Source of the DNA: Bryopsis sp. KO-2023
Taxonomy: Eukaryota; Chlorophyta; Ulvophyceae; Bryopsidales; Bryopsidaceae
DNA: 64,000 bases
Assembly (NCBI GenBank): GCA_030272585.1
Contig: BSYQ01000010.1
Location: 3,658,001-3,722,000 of the forward strand
Direction: 5' to 3'
Below the pieces are notes generated by a model. It searched no databases. It saw nothing but the letters and a program-made list of their open reading frames with translations, and was not told where the DNA came from. The position numbers were made by a program, and so were the translations under genes. Below, piece by piece: positions 12,388 to 24,868 of the stretch; positions within the stretch are counted from its first letter, which is position 1; every line of letters begins with the position of its first letter.

Positions 12388-15300
12388 ATGGCGACTGCGC
12401 TTCGCATATGCATTCATGGTGTCAGAGCTCCTGAGGCGAGGAGCTATCACGTTCAAGTCCGGTGCATACCGAAATATGATGGCGTGGGTGCGGCTCCAAC
12501 AACCAACGGTTCACTTGCGCGAACGGAAAATTCAGAGGTCACCAATGTGCCGACTTTCATCAACCACGTCTTTGCTCTCCGAACGGAGAAAAGAATTCGA
12601 CCTGGCTTTCAGACGCCATCCATTCTGTCTCTGGACTTGTATGCTAAATTGCCTCCAGTCGCCAGCTCCGACAGTGCTCATGTTAAAGACCGATATGAAG
12701 CCGTGGCGTCCGGAGTCGTGGACTTGGACGCCGACCAGGCTTCGAAATTATCAGCTGGGGGTCGAGTAAATCTGACAGCGAAACTCGAAAGTGCAAGTGG
12801 AAAATCAACGGGGCAATATCGTGTGTCTTTGGAACTCATCATCCTGGACAAGCCGACTGGACAAAACCAACTGAATCTTTCGACCGCCGCCAGCGCGAGT
12901 GAGAACTGTTGTATTCTTGTAGCAAGAGCTACATCCCTCCCCAAGTCTAGCAGTGGCGCTGGCAATCAAAACCCATCTTGCTTTGTACTCGTTTCGACGT
13001 CCAAAGACCGAGCGAAAAACAGGCCTTCTAGAGCAATGACAATGACCATTCCCAACGAACGAAACCCAACCTGGGAAGAGTATGTTTTCGTGGATATCTC
13101 TGGACTCAAAATGTCAAAAGACAACCTGGAATTCAAAGTGGTCGACGATTCATGTCGTGAGAGCATACTCGAGTGTTCTTTGCCTCTCAGCGCATTCCAA
13201 CCCGGTCCCCACTACAACTTACACTTGACTTCCGACGAAGATGAACCTGACCTGTATATATCCGTTCAGTTCCCGCCAACTTGCTGGCTGGACGACAGTG
13301 ATGAAGAGAGCGACGACGAGGATGACCGCCTTTGGATTGCAGTTTCAATTCTTGAGCACCAGGTGTCAACGACACATTCCAATCCTATCGACGGACTCAT
13401 CGCCCAGCTCGTTGTCCAGGAGACCGCCGCCAGCGCGGAGGTCGATTTTGACGATGAATGGTTCGTTGATGTCGATATCACGGCTGGTGATATGAGGAAA
13501 GAACTGATCAAGTCTTTCAAGGGCACCCACTTGGGAAAGAAGACTCGGAACGTTGATGTCGTGCTGATGGAGGGAGAAAGAGGGAAATCACTGTGGCCTT
13601 ATGGACATGAAGGAGTCTTGTGTGAATCTGATGAGGCGAAATTCCTTTTCGTGCGTGTTCACCAATTGATCTATGACGGCTCGGAAGAAGACGATACCTT
13701 TGTTGGAGAAGCAATGGTGGACCTGAGCAAGGTGAGGAACGATTCTTCAGGGGCTGTCTCTTCGCTGGGGAGCTTTGCCCTGGTGGATCGTGAAGGCTGC
13801 GATGTAGGCAACTTGATGCTGCAAATAAATACGATGACGACCGCCGCACTCAGGGCAAGGAAACGCGACAAAGAGCACCTCTCTGAACACCGACAACCAG
13901 CTCAGCATAGAACCAGTAAGCATGCGTGTAGTCTGTCTCGACAAAGCAAAATCTGAAGAGGGTTCGTTGAGCGTCGTTCTGCACACATTCCAGGTGATTC
14001 TCAGCAAAGCACGCTTCTAGACATTTTGATTGCGGATATGGACGAAAAGCAGAATGCTTTCGAGGCCATTCAGAGAGGGCTCGATTTGTCGGAAGGGTTA
14101 ACCCAGCTCCAGCGATGGCGCTTGGACGATGCGGAAAAGAAGAAGCGATACCTGGCTCAAGAGCTTTCCCACATGCAAAATCTGCTGCAAGAGGAGAGAA
14201 AAGCAAGTCGGTCGCCCCAGGTCCTTGAGAATTTGGGTCACTTGGCAATAAACGATGAAGAAACGATGCAGTACGTGACGTCCGTTGTGGCGGCGCTGGG
14301 GCAAGAGAGGCGGAAGAACAGGGATGTGGTGCACAAACTACAGCAACTCCATGCGGAACATTCGGACGCCGTAAAGAGCAGGTCGAAATACGCCGAGCTT
14401 GAGGAAGCCCACTTCGCGCAAGCTAAATTGATCAGGTGAGAAGAGCGCGCCAAAGCCGCCGCACTTGGGGTCTGCATGCAAATATGCAGGGGTTGTTTGG
14501 TTGGGAAAGTCTCGGCTATGCGAACATCCCTATTTCACGCTTCTCTTTGCCCGAACAGACTCATGGATCGAGTCGTCTGTGCAGAGGCATGGAGGATCAA
14601 CTGAAGAGGGTTTCCACATACAAAGGCACGATCAAACGACAGGAGCAAGTGATACGCGAGCTCCAGGGCGTTCTCGTGGGGGGAAAGAAATGGAAAAAGG
14701 ATTCACTCAAGTATGAGAACGACGCAAATCTCTTGAAGAAGACAAACGAGGCTCTGGAAAAGGAAATTGATGAGCTCAAGCGAGTGAAGGGAGTGGAAGA
14801 GATCAGCACACTGCGATCGCAGCTCGATGTCGCCAGAACTAACGAGTCTAAAGTGAGAATCGCGCGAGAGGAGCATGAACAGGAGCGGCTGGAAGCCATG
14901 ATGCGCTGGGAAAAGGCGGAAGCAACGGCCATCGCAGCCCAGAACGAACTGTTGGAGGTGAGGTTCACTCGGCTGCTTCAAGCTGTTTACTAACACTCGC
15001 AGCCGGTTGGAAGTTCTGTTTTGACTTGCGGCCCCACCCTGCAAAAGCGCTCAACTTTGGTGGGCTTTCAGCGTTCCTGACTGATTCTCCTATTATCAAT
15101 ATATTGTTTTTGTGTTGTTGAAGACGACCAAGCGATACGCTCGTGAGGCGGCGCAACTGAAAGCGAGACTCGCAGAGAAGGATGCCCAACTGATGGGTGG
15201 CTTTGGAGCTCTGTCCTCTATAGGTTTCCATGACGATTTTGTAGACGATCCAGTCCTCCAATTCTCCAAGGGAATTGAGACCTTGCCACCATTGGTACCA

Positions 15301-15899
15301 TTGTCTCGACAGAGCTCCGCAGCAACGAGGAAAAGCGGAGCCAAAATCTCCCTTGAAAAAAGCCTGAGTACCGCTACAACACACCCTGAGACACCACTTG
15401 GCGAAATGGGACACGCGTTTCTCAAAACCCCGAGCTTACCAGGTAGACGCTTACACAATGGTGTGAACAAAACACTACCCAGAAAACGAAACGCCCACAG
15501 AAACGCCTGCAGAAACGCCCAATTAGCGTCACATGTAATCACTACAGAACTTTGACTGGCTGGGACAGAAGAACGTTGTGCTTCCGTTCTGAGATAGGTA
15601 TGGACGAGACTCCTGCCGTGGAAAGACCAGGCCGGTCTGTTTCTTACTCGATCCCGGAATCCTTGGTAGCGACCCCAAAGAAGCGATCTGGGCGGCGTCG
15701 AACCACCGAGTCTCTGTCGGATGATAGCTCCGTGTCTTCTTCTTCTTATGGGAGCTCGGAATATTCCCGTTCATCGATCGCTACCAGCAGACGGAGCAGC
15801 CGCACCAGTCGCACCAGCAGGACCAGTTCTACAGCCACCACCATGCAAACGGCTGTCACGACGGACACAAGTGAATACTACACAAGCGACTCGGATTGA
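12388..15899 (+). CDS. Multi-C2-domain protein with long coiled coil and Ser/Arg-rich tail
   Basis: Five exons (12388-13915, 13994-14435, 14585-14957, 15124-15442, 15598-15899) encode 987 residues in one consistent frame. The first exon holds three beta-rich segments that look like C2 domains. An N-terminal one (about 1-155) has NT-C2/EEIG1-EHBP1 character. A second (about 170-295) contains NPTWEEYVFVDISGL, the typical C2 'NP-W-E' strand. A third (about 320-480) follows an acidic DDSDEESDDEDD linker. Residues about 520-790 are strongly heptad-like and charged (for example RWRLDDAEKKKRYLAQELSH), so a coiled coil. The end is Ser/Arg/Thr-rich. The architecture suggests a membrane-lipid or cytoskeleton tether, such as the NT-C2/coiled-coil proteins of organelle positioning in plants. 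The specific function is unknown. Confidence 0.8.
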
Positions 15900-16283
15900 G
15901 TGCAAATAGAAAACGGCCGAAACAGCTAGAGGTGCTAGGATTTCCTCGACAGACCATCCAAGGGAGCTCTGATTCCAATTGGCCTGTTGATCGTGATTGT
16001 CGTGTCAATTGGCTTCCCTTTTACGTAATGGTTGTTTTCAAGGAGAGGAAATGTTTGTGAGAGGTGGAACAAAAAGTGCTCTGTTTTGAATCGATTTGAT
16101 CTGCAGGCAGGGAGCCCAACGAATGAACTCCAACCAACACAAAGCTTTCACACTCACAGAGCATCTTACAGCTACAAACTGTCCACGCTAACCACAAAAT
16201 CCCAACTCTATTCTATATCCTCTGGTGTTAAGCCACCCCTATTGTAGAAAGAAAAAAAAACATTTGACAAAAGAAGGTAACCC
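15900..16283. other. Convergent spacer
   Basis: 384 bases between the 3' ends of the C2-protein gene and MED6. No coding signal or repeat was recognised; it should contain both polyadenylation regions. Confidence 0.4.
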
Positions 16284-18689
16284 TCACCTCCGCTGTCGTT
16301 TCATTTTTCTGTCCGCATCAGATTGACTTTTCTTTCCTGATCTTTTCGCTGGGACTGTCTTTTTCTTCGATGAAACCGCGCTGATTTGTTTGATTGCATT
16401 TTTTTTTCCTGGTGCGTCCACCCCTTTGTCCTCCTCCTTCTTAATTTCAACTCGTTCCTTCTTGGGACTGCTTTGGTCCTCTTCTTTTTTAACTTCCGGT
16501 GCTTCCGGTTTGATCTCCTCAGTTTCCAGTTTGGAATCCATCAGGGCTGGCACTTCAGGTGCTGGAAAACTGAAATCATGAAACACAACAACTGTGTGAA
16601 GCAAAAACAAAAACAAGAAACCATTTTTTTTCTACTGGGAAAAGAAATTCACTACACTCAGCCCCTCAATTTTCTCCAAAAAAGAAGAGGAGTTGGGTCA
16701 TGATTTCTCTTGGAAGGAAGCTCAATCTACTGTTGCCTTTTGAATCTTTTAACTCCTTGTTTTTTTCTTGCTTCTTCTTTTCCTTTTGGAATGTTATGTT
16801 ACCCTGACACTGAACAGGCTACATTTGATGCATAGAAATGTATCCTTTTTTTGCATCCAGGTTTTTAACGAAGGCAGCACGGGCGCCGTGGATCCACTGC
16901 CATATCTGAAAATTATTTCTTGGGAATCTCCCAATTTAGTTGCCAGCAATGTCACTCTGACTGTCCCCAACCACGCAAGGGTCAGTACCGAGAAAAACAG
17001 CAAGGGGCGGCTGGAAGTCACCCCTTCCGGGGAGCTTCTGGGGGCGTTGGAACTGATTGCGAAAAATTCAAAAGATTTCGATCGGGTGGACATCAAAAAC
17101 GACGTTGTTTTGTACACACTTCAAATTCTTTATGTAACATTTTTCGCAATGCTGATTCAGTATATATATATATATATGTGTGTGTATAAATTAAACTTTT
17201 TGCAATGCTGACTCAGTAGATGAAACTTTTTGCAAACTGTTACTCGGAGATATCTTTCGAAAGCCCTCGAAAAAGAGAGAGGAACCCATAAGCGGTGGGC
17301 AATAACACCCCTCCCTCAATTCATCAACAAACATTGACCGATAGAAATTGGAACATCCATCGCATGAAATCCAATCCATCCAATTTGACGAAGAAGCACT
17401 TCCAAGTTTCTCAGTGCCCCCCCCCCCCCCTCCCCTCAAAGAAAAAAATATAAAAATCCCACACTTCGACTCACTTTTTGATGGTTGCCATCAAGATGTG
17501 ACTCCCTTCTTTAAATCTCTCTCTATCCTCCTTGCTGTGTGTGGGAATTAATACGGATTCTTTCCTCGGCTTGCTGCATGGTTTCCTCCATTCCAAAAGC
17601 GTGTCCAAGTCGGTTTGCATCTTTCTGAAGGCTTTCTGGATGGAGTGAGCACACCTCTTCCACCGAGAAAAAACTGCAGAGTGTAATGTAGGTGCCTGAA
17701 AAAGGAAAAAAAAAAAAAAACATTAAAAAAGTTTAAGAAAAACAATGCAAAGAAAAAACATCACAGATACTTAGAGATCTGATCCTCCCTGGATTTTTTG
17801 CTTTCAAAAAAACAGTGGGGCACCGATATGAAGGATAAAACTTCTTTGAAGCACTTGGCAGCAAACCCACCGAAATACAATGTAAAAAATTGCTAATATC
17901 AATGGTAGAAAGACCGATTGACAAGAGTTGAATTAAATAAAAAAAATACCATGAAATCCCAGCGTTTCATTCAAAATCATACATCATGATCATATGCCTT
18001 ACTTGATAAATCGTCCCGGTGTGAACGTAATAGAAGGCTTGGGCAGTGACCTGATTTGGACGGTGACGATATTGCTTTTTTATTACATATAAATGGGGCT
18101 CCTGTGCTGACTGCACCACATACTCTATTCCAGGTGCAAGGGAACTGTACCAAGGAAACAAAAAAGGGATGAAAAAATATATATATATTGTCAGCTAGTG
18201 ACTCGATTGCAGATATTGGAGGCATTACGTTCATTCATGACACCATGGCCTGATTTATAATTAAAATAATAAAGTCCTGAGTGGCATTTAGTATATGTTC
18301 TTTTTTCTTTTTTCTTCTGATTTTCCACAGTCTAATACTTTTCCTTTCATAATTAATTTTCGTTCTTATTAATGCACACCACATGGCCATTTGGATAAGC
18401 ATATTAATCATATCAGCACTTGGCAGTAATATTTTGGACTTCATGGGGATGGTCCAGCCAAAAAGCTGCAGCGTAGGTTTTGCTCCCAGCGTTTCATGTC
18501 TCACGGGAGGTTCGAGAAGTCCATGTTTTGCATCTTCGCCTTTTCATTGTTGCAATTCACGTCGTAGAAGGGGGAAAGAGCGAAATAGTTCCTCAACACG
18601 CTGGTCGCGTTCAATGGGTTGAATTGCAACCAGAGCTCGTCCCTCCACGACGTCCCAGTGAGGTCGGCCGTGGTATTGAACGCAGCCAT
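16284..18689 (-). CDS. MED6: Mediator complex subunit 6
   Basis: Head-module subunit of the RNA polymerase II Mediator in the nucleus. Exon 1 (18689-18505) starts at an ATG and contains LTGTSWRDELWLQFNPLNAT, then LSPFYDVNCNNEKAKMQ, the family signature. Exon 2 (18144-18003) reads GIEYVVQSAQEPHLYVIKKQ to AFYYVHTGTIYQ. Exon 3 (from 17695) continues APTLHSAVFSRWKRCAHSIQ, as expected after IYQ. The last exon (16561 or 16573 to 16284) is a Lys/Glu-rich tail ending in KMKRQRR, like MED6 tails elsewhere. The join between exon 3 and the tail is unresolved. A donor at 17555 leaves phase 0, the tail needs phase 1 or 2, and exon 3 can stay open to about 17480 with a weak donor. Identity is secure; total length (about 250-270 residues) is not. 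Confidence 0.85.
16861..17132 (+). other. Possible plus-strand exon inside the MED6 gene
   Basis: A strong acceptor (pyrimidine tract then CATCCAG) at 16860 precedes an open frame with ordinary protein composition (VFNEGSTGAVDPLPYLK ... ARVSTEKNSKGRLEVTPSG ... LLGALELIAKNSKDF), ending near a GTAACA donor-like site. No partner exon or family was recognised, and it lies antisense within the long last MED6 intron. It may be part of a nested gene, a relic exon, or chance. Confidence 0.3.
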
Positions 18690-18933
18690 TCAATCCGCTT
18701 TTTAACACAACCGTCTATTTCAGAGAAAGAAAAAACCAGGTTTCCCTGGTTTTCTAAGAACAGCAGGAGGTTGCGTTCTGGGTTTCTGGAGTGGGATGCT
18801 TTTGTACTGCATGAATCCGAGGTAGTGCTCATTAGTAATATCCCAAGGTTGCTTTCTTAAAACCTTGTTCAGCAAACCACACTGTACTTATCCACTTGCC
18901 CTGCTCCAGAAAACAACAGGGAGGTCACCAACG

Positions 18934-20393
18934 ATGCGGACTTGCGTATTCACACCCCTAACCAGAGCGAGCCGAAAACTTCTGACGGTAGGGATCGCCA
19001 TCTGCGAAACAACGTACTGAAATTCCTGGCTCCAACGAGCAGGGTGAGAATTTCCTTGCTATTTTTTCTCAGTTCCACTCGGCCCCTCGGGTTACCTATC
19101 GAGACGTCGGTAGGGAAAGGCAAACCCAGAGGCCGTTCAGGGGCGCCGTGTTTGCCACGCAAGAATCCGCAGAAGCTCCAGGTGTGTAAGCAACACTTCC
19201 CAGTGCCTTTTTCTTTTTCTCATTCTCCATTGAATACGTAGATTTCCTCATCGATGATTACTCTGATTTTTTGTTTCCCTGAAGGGCAATCAGTGTTACA
19301 CATTTTTTTTGGGCCCTATTTCACTAGATTTTGAAAAGTTCTTTCGAAATAGTTTTTCAGCAGGCAGCTTGCCATCAGTAATCGACGCAGGGGTTGTCAG
19401 AAATCCAAAGTTTCTGACAAACTTAGGAAGCTTTCGAAGTTTCTGAATATATATTCGAATTTGTAACTGCATTTAAACGGAGATGATGCCATCCTTTCTT
19501 TTTGTATTTTGTACAGTTGAAGAGACGAAGCAGCCGAGCAAGGCGACCTCTTATGAAACCAGACAAAACAAAGCCCTCAGAATTTCAAATGCGGAGTTGT
19601 GTCGATCCTTGATGGATAGGACGAGGTAACAAAAGAACTTTTTCTGCCTCAGTTCCTCAACCTCTTTTGAATGTCCAAAAAAAAAAATGAACAAAAAAAT
19701 ACATTCTTTTTTGTTGTTGAGAAGAAGGCATCGTGTCGTTTTTTTCTATGAATTCAGTTCAGGAGTTCTGGGCAACATTTCCAACAAGAAACCAACGGAA
19801 GGATTTCCGACCGTGTCTTATGTGGAGTTTCTGACGGATGACAAAGGGAGACCTCTTTTTGGCTTTTCCACGATGTCGCCTCGAACAAGGGAAATTCTGG
19901 AGGATGGCCGATGCTCCTTGTTAGCTATGGAAGACGCAAGCATGGTGGGTTCTTCAGCAAGTCCCTAAAAATATGAATAAAATTATGTATTTATAAATAT
20001 GTATGTGCATATTTTTTTTGGTGAGTTGTCTTGTTTCAAGTATTAATAAAACAAAGTAGGGAGAGGTGAACATCAAAGGATCCTTTGCCAGAAAATCTCT
20101 TCAGTTGATGTTTCTGCTTTTAGTTACATTGAAACTAGTACTTATTTATTTTTATTTTTTGTCCATGAACATGTAGGATAACTGGGATGAAAAGCTTGCA
20201 ATGACGGGGACCGTCAAGAAACTGGAGGGTGAAGAAGCCGAAGAAGCAAAAGCTTTCTATTTGACCAAGCATCCTGATGCGTTTTGGCTGAACTTTGGCG
20301 ATATTTCCCTGTACCGGATGGACGACTTAGTGTCGCTTTACTACACTGTCAATATCAGGATTGGGCTTGGAAGAGCCAGGAACGTGAGTATAT

Positions 20394-20464
<71 letters not shown>

Positions 20465-21388
20465 TTTGTTTTTATTTACTTGTGGGCTCTGTTGTGATTT
20501 TTGAATTCTTATTAGTTTTCTGAATTACCTCATCTTATTATTATTTTTAGTATATTTCTGTTAAATTTTTTGGACAACAAAGGTTGCAACTATACCCTTT
20601 TTTCAAGAAATACAAGGCGGCCATATTTTACCGTTTTCACCTGGCAAAAAAAAAAAAATCTTTTTTTCACCGTTTTCATCTTCATTTTCACATGCCCTAC
20701 ACTTTGTGTTTGTAAAATGTCAGGTAGCAGTGTCTGACTACTTAAATGCATCCGTGGATCCGGTGTCCAAATATAGTCAGCCCATATGCAAGCACATGAA
20801 TGAGGATCATCCCGATTCAGTGCTGGCCATGGTCAACCATTTTTCGGGGATCAAAGTGGAATCTGCCAAGATGCTCCGAATCGATCGTCTGGGTTGCGAG
20901 TTCATCTGCTCGAGCGCCAACAATCCAACTATTCCCTGCAGGCTGGTGTACCCGAGGTGAATTTCGTGGAAATCCTGAAGAAAAAAAGAAGAAAAAAAAA
21001 CGAGCATGTATTTCGCATTAGAAATATCGGGTTTGCCATCGTGGCCTTCAAGAATCGATTGCCACATATGGTTACGATTTTAGACTCCTGAGACTTGCCT
21101 TTGCCGGTTGGCTGGCTGCTTTCACCGGTCAGGCTGTTGAACCCACGAATTCTTCTTTAAAGAAAAAAAAGATATTTGGCCGCAACACAGGTCATTATCA
21201 AAATTGACGATAAGCCGATGTATTTCAATAAGTCAGGCGGGCTAAACGCGGCGATCCTTTTTGTGTTTTTTTTTGTTTCTTGTCAAATCATCAGACCTGC
21301 GGAAACTCGCAAGGAAGTTCGAGAAGTGGTGGTTGAGATGACCAAGGAAGCAGCTGCAGCCATGAAGTCTCAAGAAAGCGAGGAATGA
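18934..21388 (+). CDS. HugZ/PGR7-like FMN-binding split-barrel protein with DUF2470, plastid-type
   Basis: Pyridoxamine-phosphate-oxidase-like split barrel followed by the heme-handling DUF2470 domain. Bacterial HugZ degrades heme, while plant relatives (PGR7, glutamyl-tRNA reductase binding protein) act in plastid tetrapyrrole and electron-transport control. Seven exons give 330 residues in frame: 18934-18987, 19073-19181, 19517-19625, 19758-19944, 20177-20383, 20724-20956 and 21295-21388. The leader (MRTCVFTPLTRASRKLLT then FHSAPRV) looks like a transit peptide. The barrel shows GVLGNISNKKPTEGFPTVSY and PRTREILEDGRCSLLAMED. DUF2470 shows ICKHMNEDHPDSVLAMV, and the end RPAETRKEVREVVVEMTKEA is the conserved closing segment. 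Enzymatic heme cleavage cannot be claimed from sequence. Confidence 0.88.
20391..20467. repeat. (TTTA)n microsatellite in an intron
   Basis: About nineteen uninterrupted copies of the tetranucleotide lie just inside the fifth intron of the HugZ-like gene, eight bases past its 5' splice site. Confidence 0.95.
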
Positions 21389-22055
21389 ACGGTTTTTTTT
21401 TTGCTTAAAATCGGTTGAAGCATGATGATCTGCGAAAGCGATCGTTGGTTTTTTTGTTAGGATGTACTTGGGATTTGAAGGGGCTTTCATCGGCATTATT
21501 ATTATTATGCATTCTGGGGATTCTTTATGGTGTAAAGCAGGAAATCATATGTTGTGTTGCGGGTAAAATGCGAAAAGTTTGTTTTAGCCTAGAGCAGAAG
21601 AAGTGCTGCTGACAACGATACCTCAAGTCAAACCCCTCCTACTGCTGAGAAGAAAATTCTAGTAATAGAAAAAAGGCAGAAAAGATGGCATATTAAAAGA
21701 TTGTTCATTCCTGTTGTAGTGCATGCATGTGATCAGGATTCGAAGGAGGGGGTGGGGGGGGGGTGGCTGACGCAACCAAAACGTGCCGACATTTCTTATC
21801 GCTAGGCACAAACCTGCCGGTTTTCCATTCTCGCTTCTCCGCAAACGAATCGTTTTTCCCGTCTGCAACACCTCGCCAACTCCCTTCTTCCTCAGCTGGG
21901 TTTCTGAACGCGCCATCGCAGTCAGTCATACCAACTCCGGGTTCCTGTCCTCTTAAGGGTTTCCCTCCCTGCCAGTTACTCCTTTGTTAACTGGCCAGCA
22001 ACCAGAGAGCTCAAGTCGAACGGCAGTCAAACCGGCGTGACCGAGACGCGCGTTC
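21389..22055. other. Spacer with promoter of the carrier gene
   Basis: No coding frame of protein-like composition. It changes from AT-rich to GC- and CpG-rich toward the carrier start codon and contains a G-rich run near 21748-21764. Confidence 0.4.
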
Positions 22056-24868
22056 ATGGGGGCTTCCGAACGCCACACCGCCTCAGTTGGACACACGTGG
22101 GGCCAGCGACGCCCTTCGACGGTCGCGTCTCGCGCCAATCCCCAACCAGTTTTCCAACTCTCTTCCGCCGACTTTGACATTCGGCCCGACCACGTCGAGC
22201 TGCTCGCGCGTCGACCTCTCGCGCTGCTGAGCACCTTGCCGAAACCTCTGGTTCTGTTCGCCGCGGGTGCCATCGCTGGAGCTTTGGGGAAGACGGCCAC
22301 GGCGCCCTTGGACAGGGTGAAAATCTTGTTGCAAGTGAAGGGCGGGCTGCAGAAAGGGGCGGTGGAAGCAGCGGCGAGGTCTGGCGGGGTGCTTCGATCT
22401 TTGATGGCGATTGGGAAGGAGGAGGGAGTGCTAGGTTTCTGGAAAGGCAACCTTCCTCAGGTTGGTTCAGTTGGCTTGTCTCTTTCCTTCCCCAAAAGAA
22501 ATGAGAAGGGCAAAAGATTTGTGAAAAACGATGAGGCTGCATGCATCACTCATTCTGCCAGTGGAGGGTTAACATGAAGCTTTGGATGCAAAATTCAGCA
22601 TTAGATAGATGAAAAATCATAGTAAGAAAACGAGGAGAAATTGGATTAGCAGAAATTTGAAGAGCACTGAACGGGCATGAGTCATATTTGGAGAATCAGT
22701 ATACCCTCAATCGTATTCAGTGTGGGTATTTTAATAGCGTTACCCCAGAAAAAGTGCAGGCCACACTCATTCATGGAAATCCGAAACGTTAACAAAACCA
22801 AGACAATAACAAGAAGTGTAGATTTCGGAAATAGTGTGGCCCACAGTATTTTCTGTTTTGTGAAATTTCTGCCGTTCACGGAAATAGCGTAGCTACACTG
22901 AATATGATTGAGGGTGTAGATGGATGGATTCGAACACACTCGCACCAACCACAGCTGGTTGATTTCACAATCATTTTTACATGCAGGTGCTGCGTGTGGT
23001 GCCCTACAGTGCTGCTCAGCTTTGTTCTTACGAAGTTTTGAAGCATGCATTGGCCGACGAGAATGGGGACCTCCCTTTGGCGAGAAGGTTCATCGCAGGG
23101 GCATGCGCAGGGATGATCTCTACGCTGGTGAGTTTTTGAAATTAAGAACCAGCGAAACCCCCACTCCCCCTCCCATTTCATTAGAAAATTCAAGCCTTCG
23201 ACATGCAATCGGCCCTTCAGAAATAAAAGATGCAGGGCATCGATGTTGGTTTTTTTGCTTTTCCATTTTTTTTTTTGGTTCCTGGGCGGAGAGTCACCAC
23301 CACCCCACTCCGTTTGGCTATGTTGAAAAGTACATGTCAAATTTGAAGGATTGGAGCCTTTCTTTTTTTGGGATGGATTCGTTTTTTGACGAGACGGTAG
23401 TCAGTCGGTCGATGATGACATTTTTCGGATCCTATTTCTGATGCCGTCAGTCTGGCGGAATTGATTAATGAATTTCTGAGACCTCGAAAAAATGATCGAA
23501 ACCCATTCCAGATATGGCTAGAGTGTAGCCTTTCATTCTTATTTTTCAAAATAATTTAATCAACTAAAATCTAAAATTAAATTAAATTAATTTGGAGTGG
23601 AGTTCCTTCCCCTCATCTGTTTTTTCTTCTTTCCTTTTTAAGAAGAAAAGGAACATATTTTCCTGCTTTTTTTTATTTAATTCCTTTCACCCTGGAATAG
23701 GAAGAGACCGAACACATTCATTGCTGTCTCTTAAAGGTGAGCAGAATTAACCGACCCGGGAATGCAGGGTGGATAAATGAAATCATGTGTCGACTGTTTT
23801 GGATGGCAGGCAACCTACCCGCTAGACACTTTGCGGCTACGATTGGCGGTAGATCCTAACGTCCGTTCGGTGCGAGATGCTTCTCAAGTTCTTTACAGAG
23901 AAGGTGGGGTGGCGGCTTTTTTCAGAGGTTTGGTGCCAGCGATGACAGGGATAGCCCCCTACATGGCGTTGGAACTGGCGGCCTTCGACTTGCTGCCCCA
24001 AGATATACCTGCGTTTTCTCGAGGGTTCACTGCTGCACTCATCGCCACTTCGTTTTGTTATCCTCTGGACACAGTCAGGTGAGTTGAAAGAGAGGGGAAA
24101 AAAAAAGAAAAGAAGAATAAAGAAAAAAGAGCAGATGTTGGGGGTGGGGTGGGGTTGAAAGGGGAGGAAGGCTGCCATTTGATAGTTATCGTTCTGTGAT
24201 ATTGTGGGTGGCTGAAGGTAATTTCAAGCATTTTATTTTATTTTTTGACTGCTCCAACCAGAAGGCATGTAGATTTCTTCAATTTCTGAAATTGCAATTG
24301 TTACATGTAATATGTTTGGTTTTTCTTCTAGGCGGCAAATTCAGCTGCAGAGCAAGAATGGGCTGCCGCTGTTGCAAACCATAAAGGGAATCAAGGCAAA
24401 TGATGGAATCGGTGGATTTTACCGAGGGTTTGTCCCCAATGCTATCAAGAATTTGCCAAACAAAGGTAATGGAGCAAAAAACGCACCCCATTTTTTGACC
24501 TGACTCACCCAGTTCAGGATTTCCACACCAAGTTTTGTAGATGCGCTTCAAAGCCGACCCCTACTGAATTCCATGCATGGCTTTTTGGTCGGTCGACTTC
24601 TCCACATTGCCTTTTGTCATGGGGAACAAGCGAAATGATGAGTTCTTTTTCTTATTTTTGTGTGTTTTTTTTTGGGGGGGCAGGTATTCGATTGTCGACT
24701 TTTGATGCAGTTAAGTCTTTGTTCGCCCTTTCTCAAGTGGCATACCAAGAGGAGGTCGAAGCAGCTCGAACCCGGCAAATTAACACTCCCCCCAAATCCC
24801 AATCTGGACCTGACAAAACCAACATGGTCGCTTGGGCATCCGTTTCACATGACATTCGCTCCCGCTGA
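22056..24868 (+). CDS. Thylakoid/envelope-type ADP,ATP carrier of the mitochondrial carrier family (TAAC-like)
   Basis: Mitochondrial carrier superfamily protein closest, from remembered family sequence, to plant chloroplast TAAC, which exchanges ATP and ADP across thylakoid or envelope membranes. Five exons (22056-22460, 22987-23127, 23810-24078, 24332-24465, 24684-24868) encode 377 residues. All three carrier repeats are present with their Px[DE]xx[KR] motifs: KTATAPLDRVKILLQ, ATYPLDTLRLRLA and FCYPLDTVRRQIQ. Other TAAC-like blocks are GKEEGVLGFWKGNLPQ, VLRVVPYSAAQLCSYEV, IAPYMALELAAFDLL and GGFYRGFVPNAIKNLPNK. About 65 residues before the first repeat are unlike mitochondrial carriers and fit a plastid leader. 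The mitochondrial AAC signature RRRMMM is absent. The exact membrane cannot be told. Confidence 0.9.

Noticed and set aside
17733..17924. Open minus-strand frame that could be read as a MED6 exon between exons 2 and 3
   Set aside because: The exon starting at 17695 continues the family sequence directly after IYQ with APTLHS in the correct phase, so this segment is intron.
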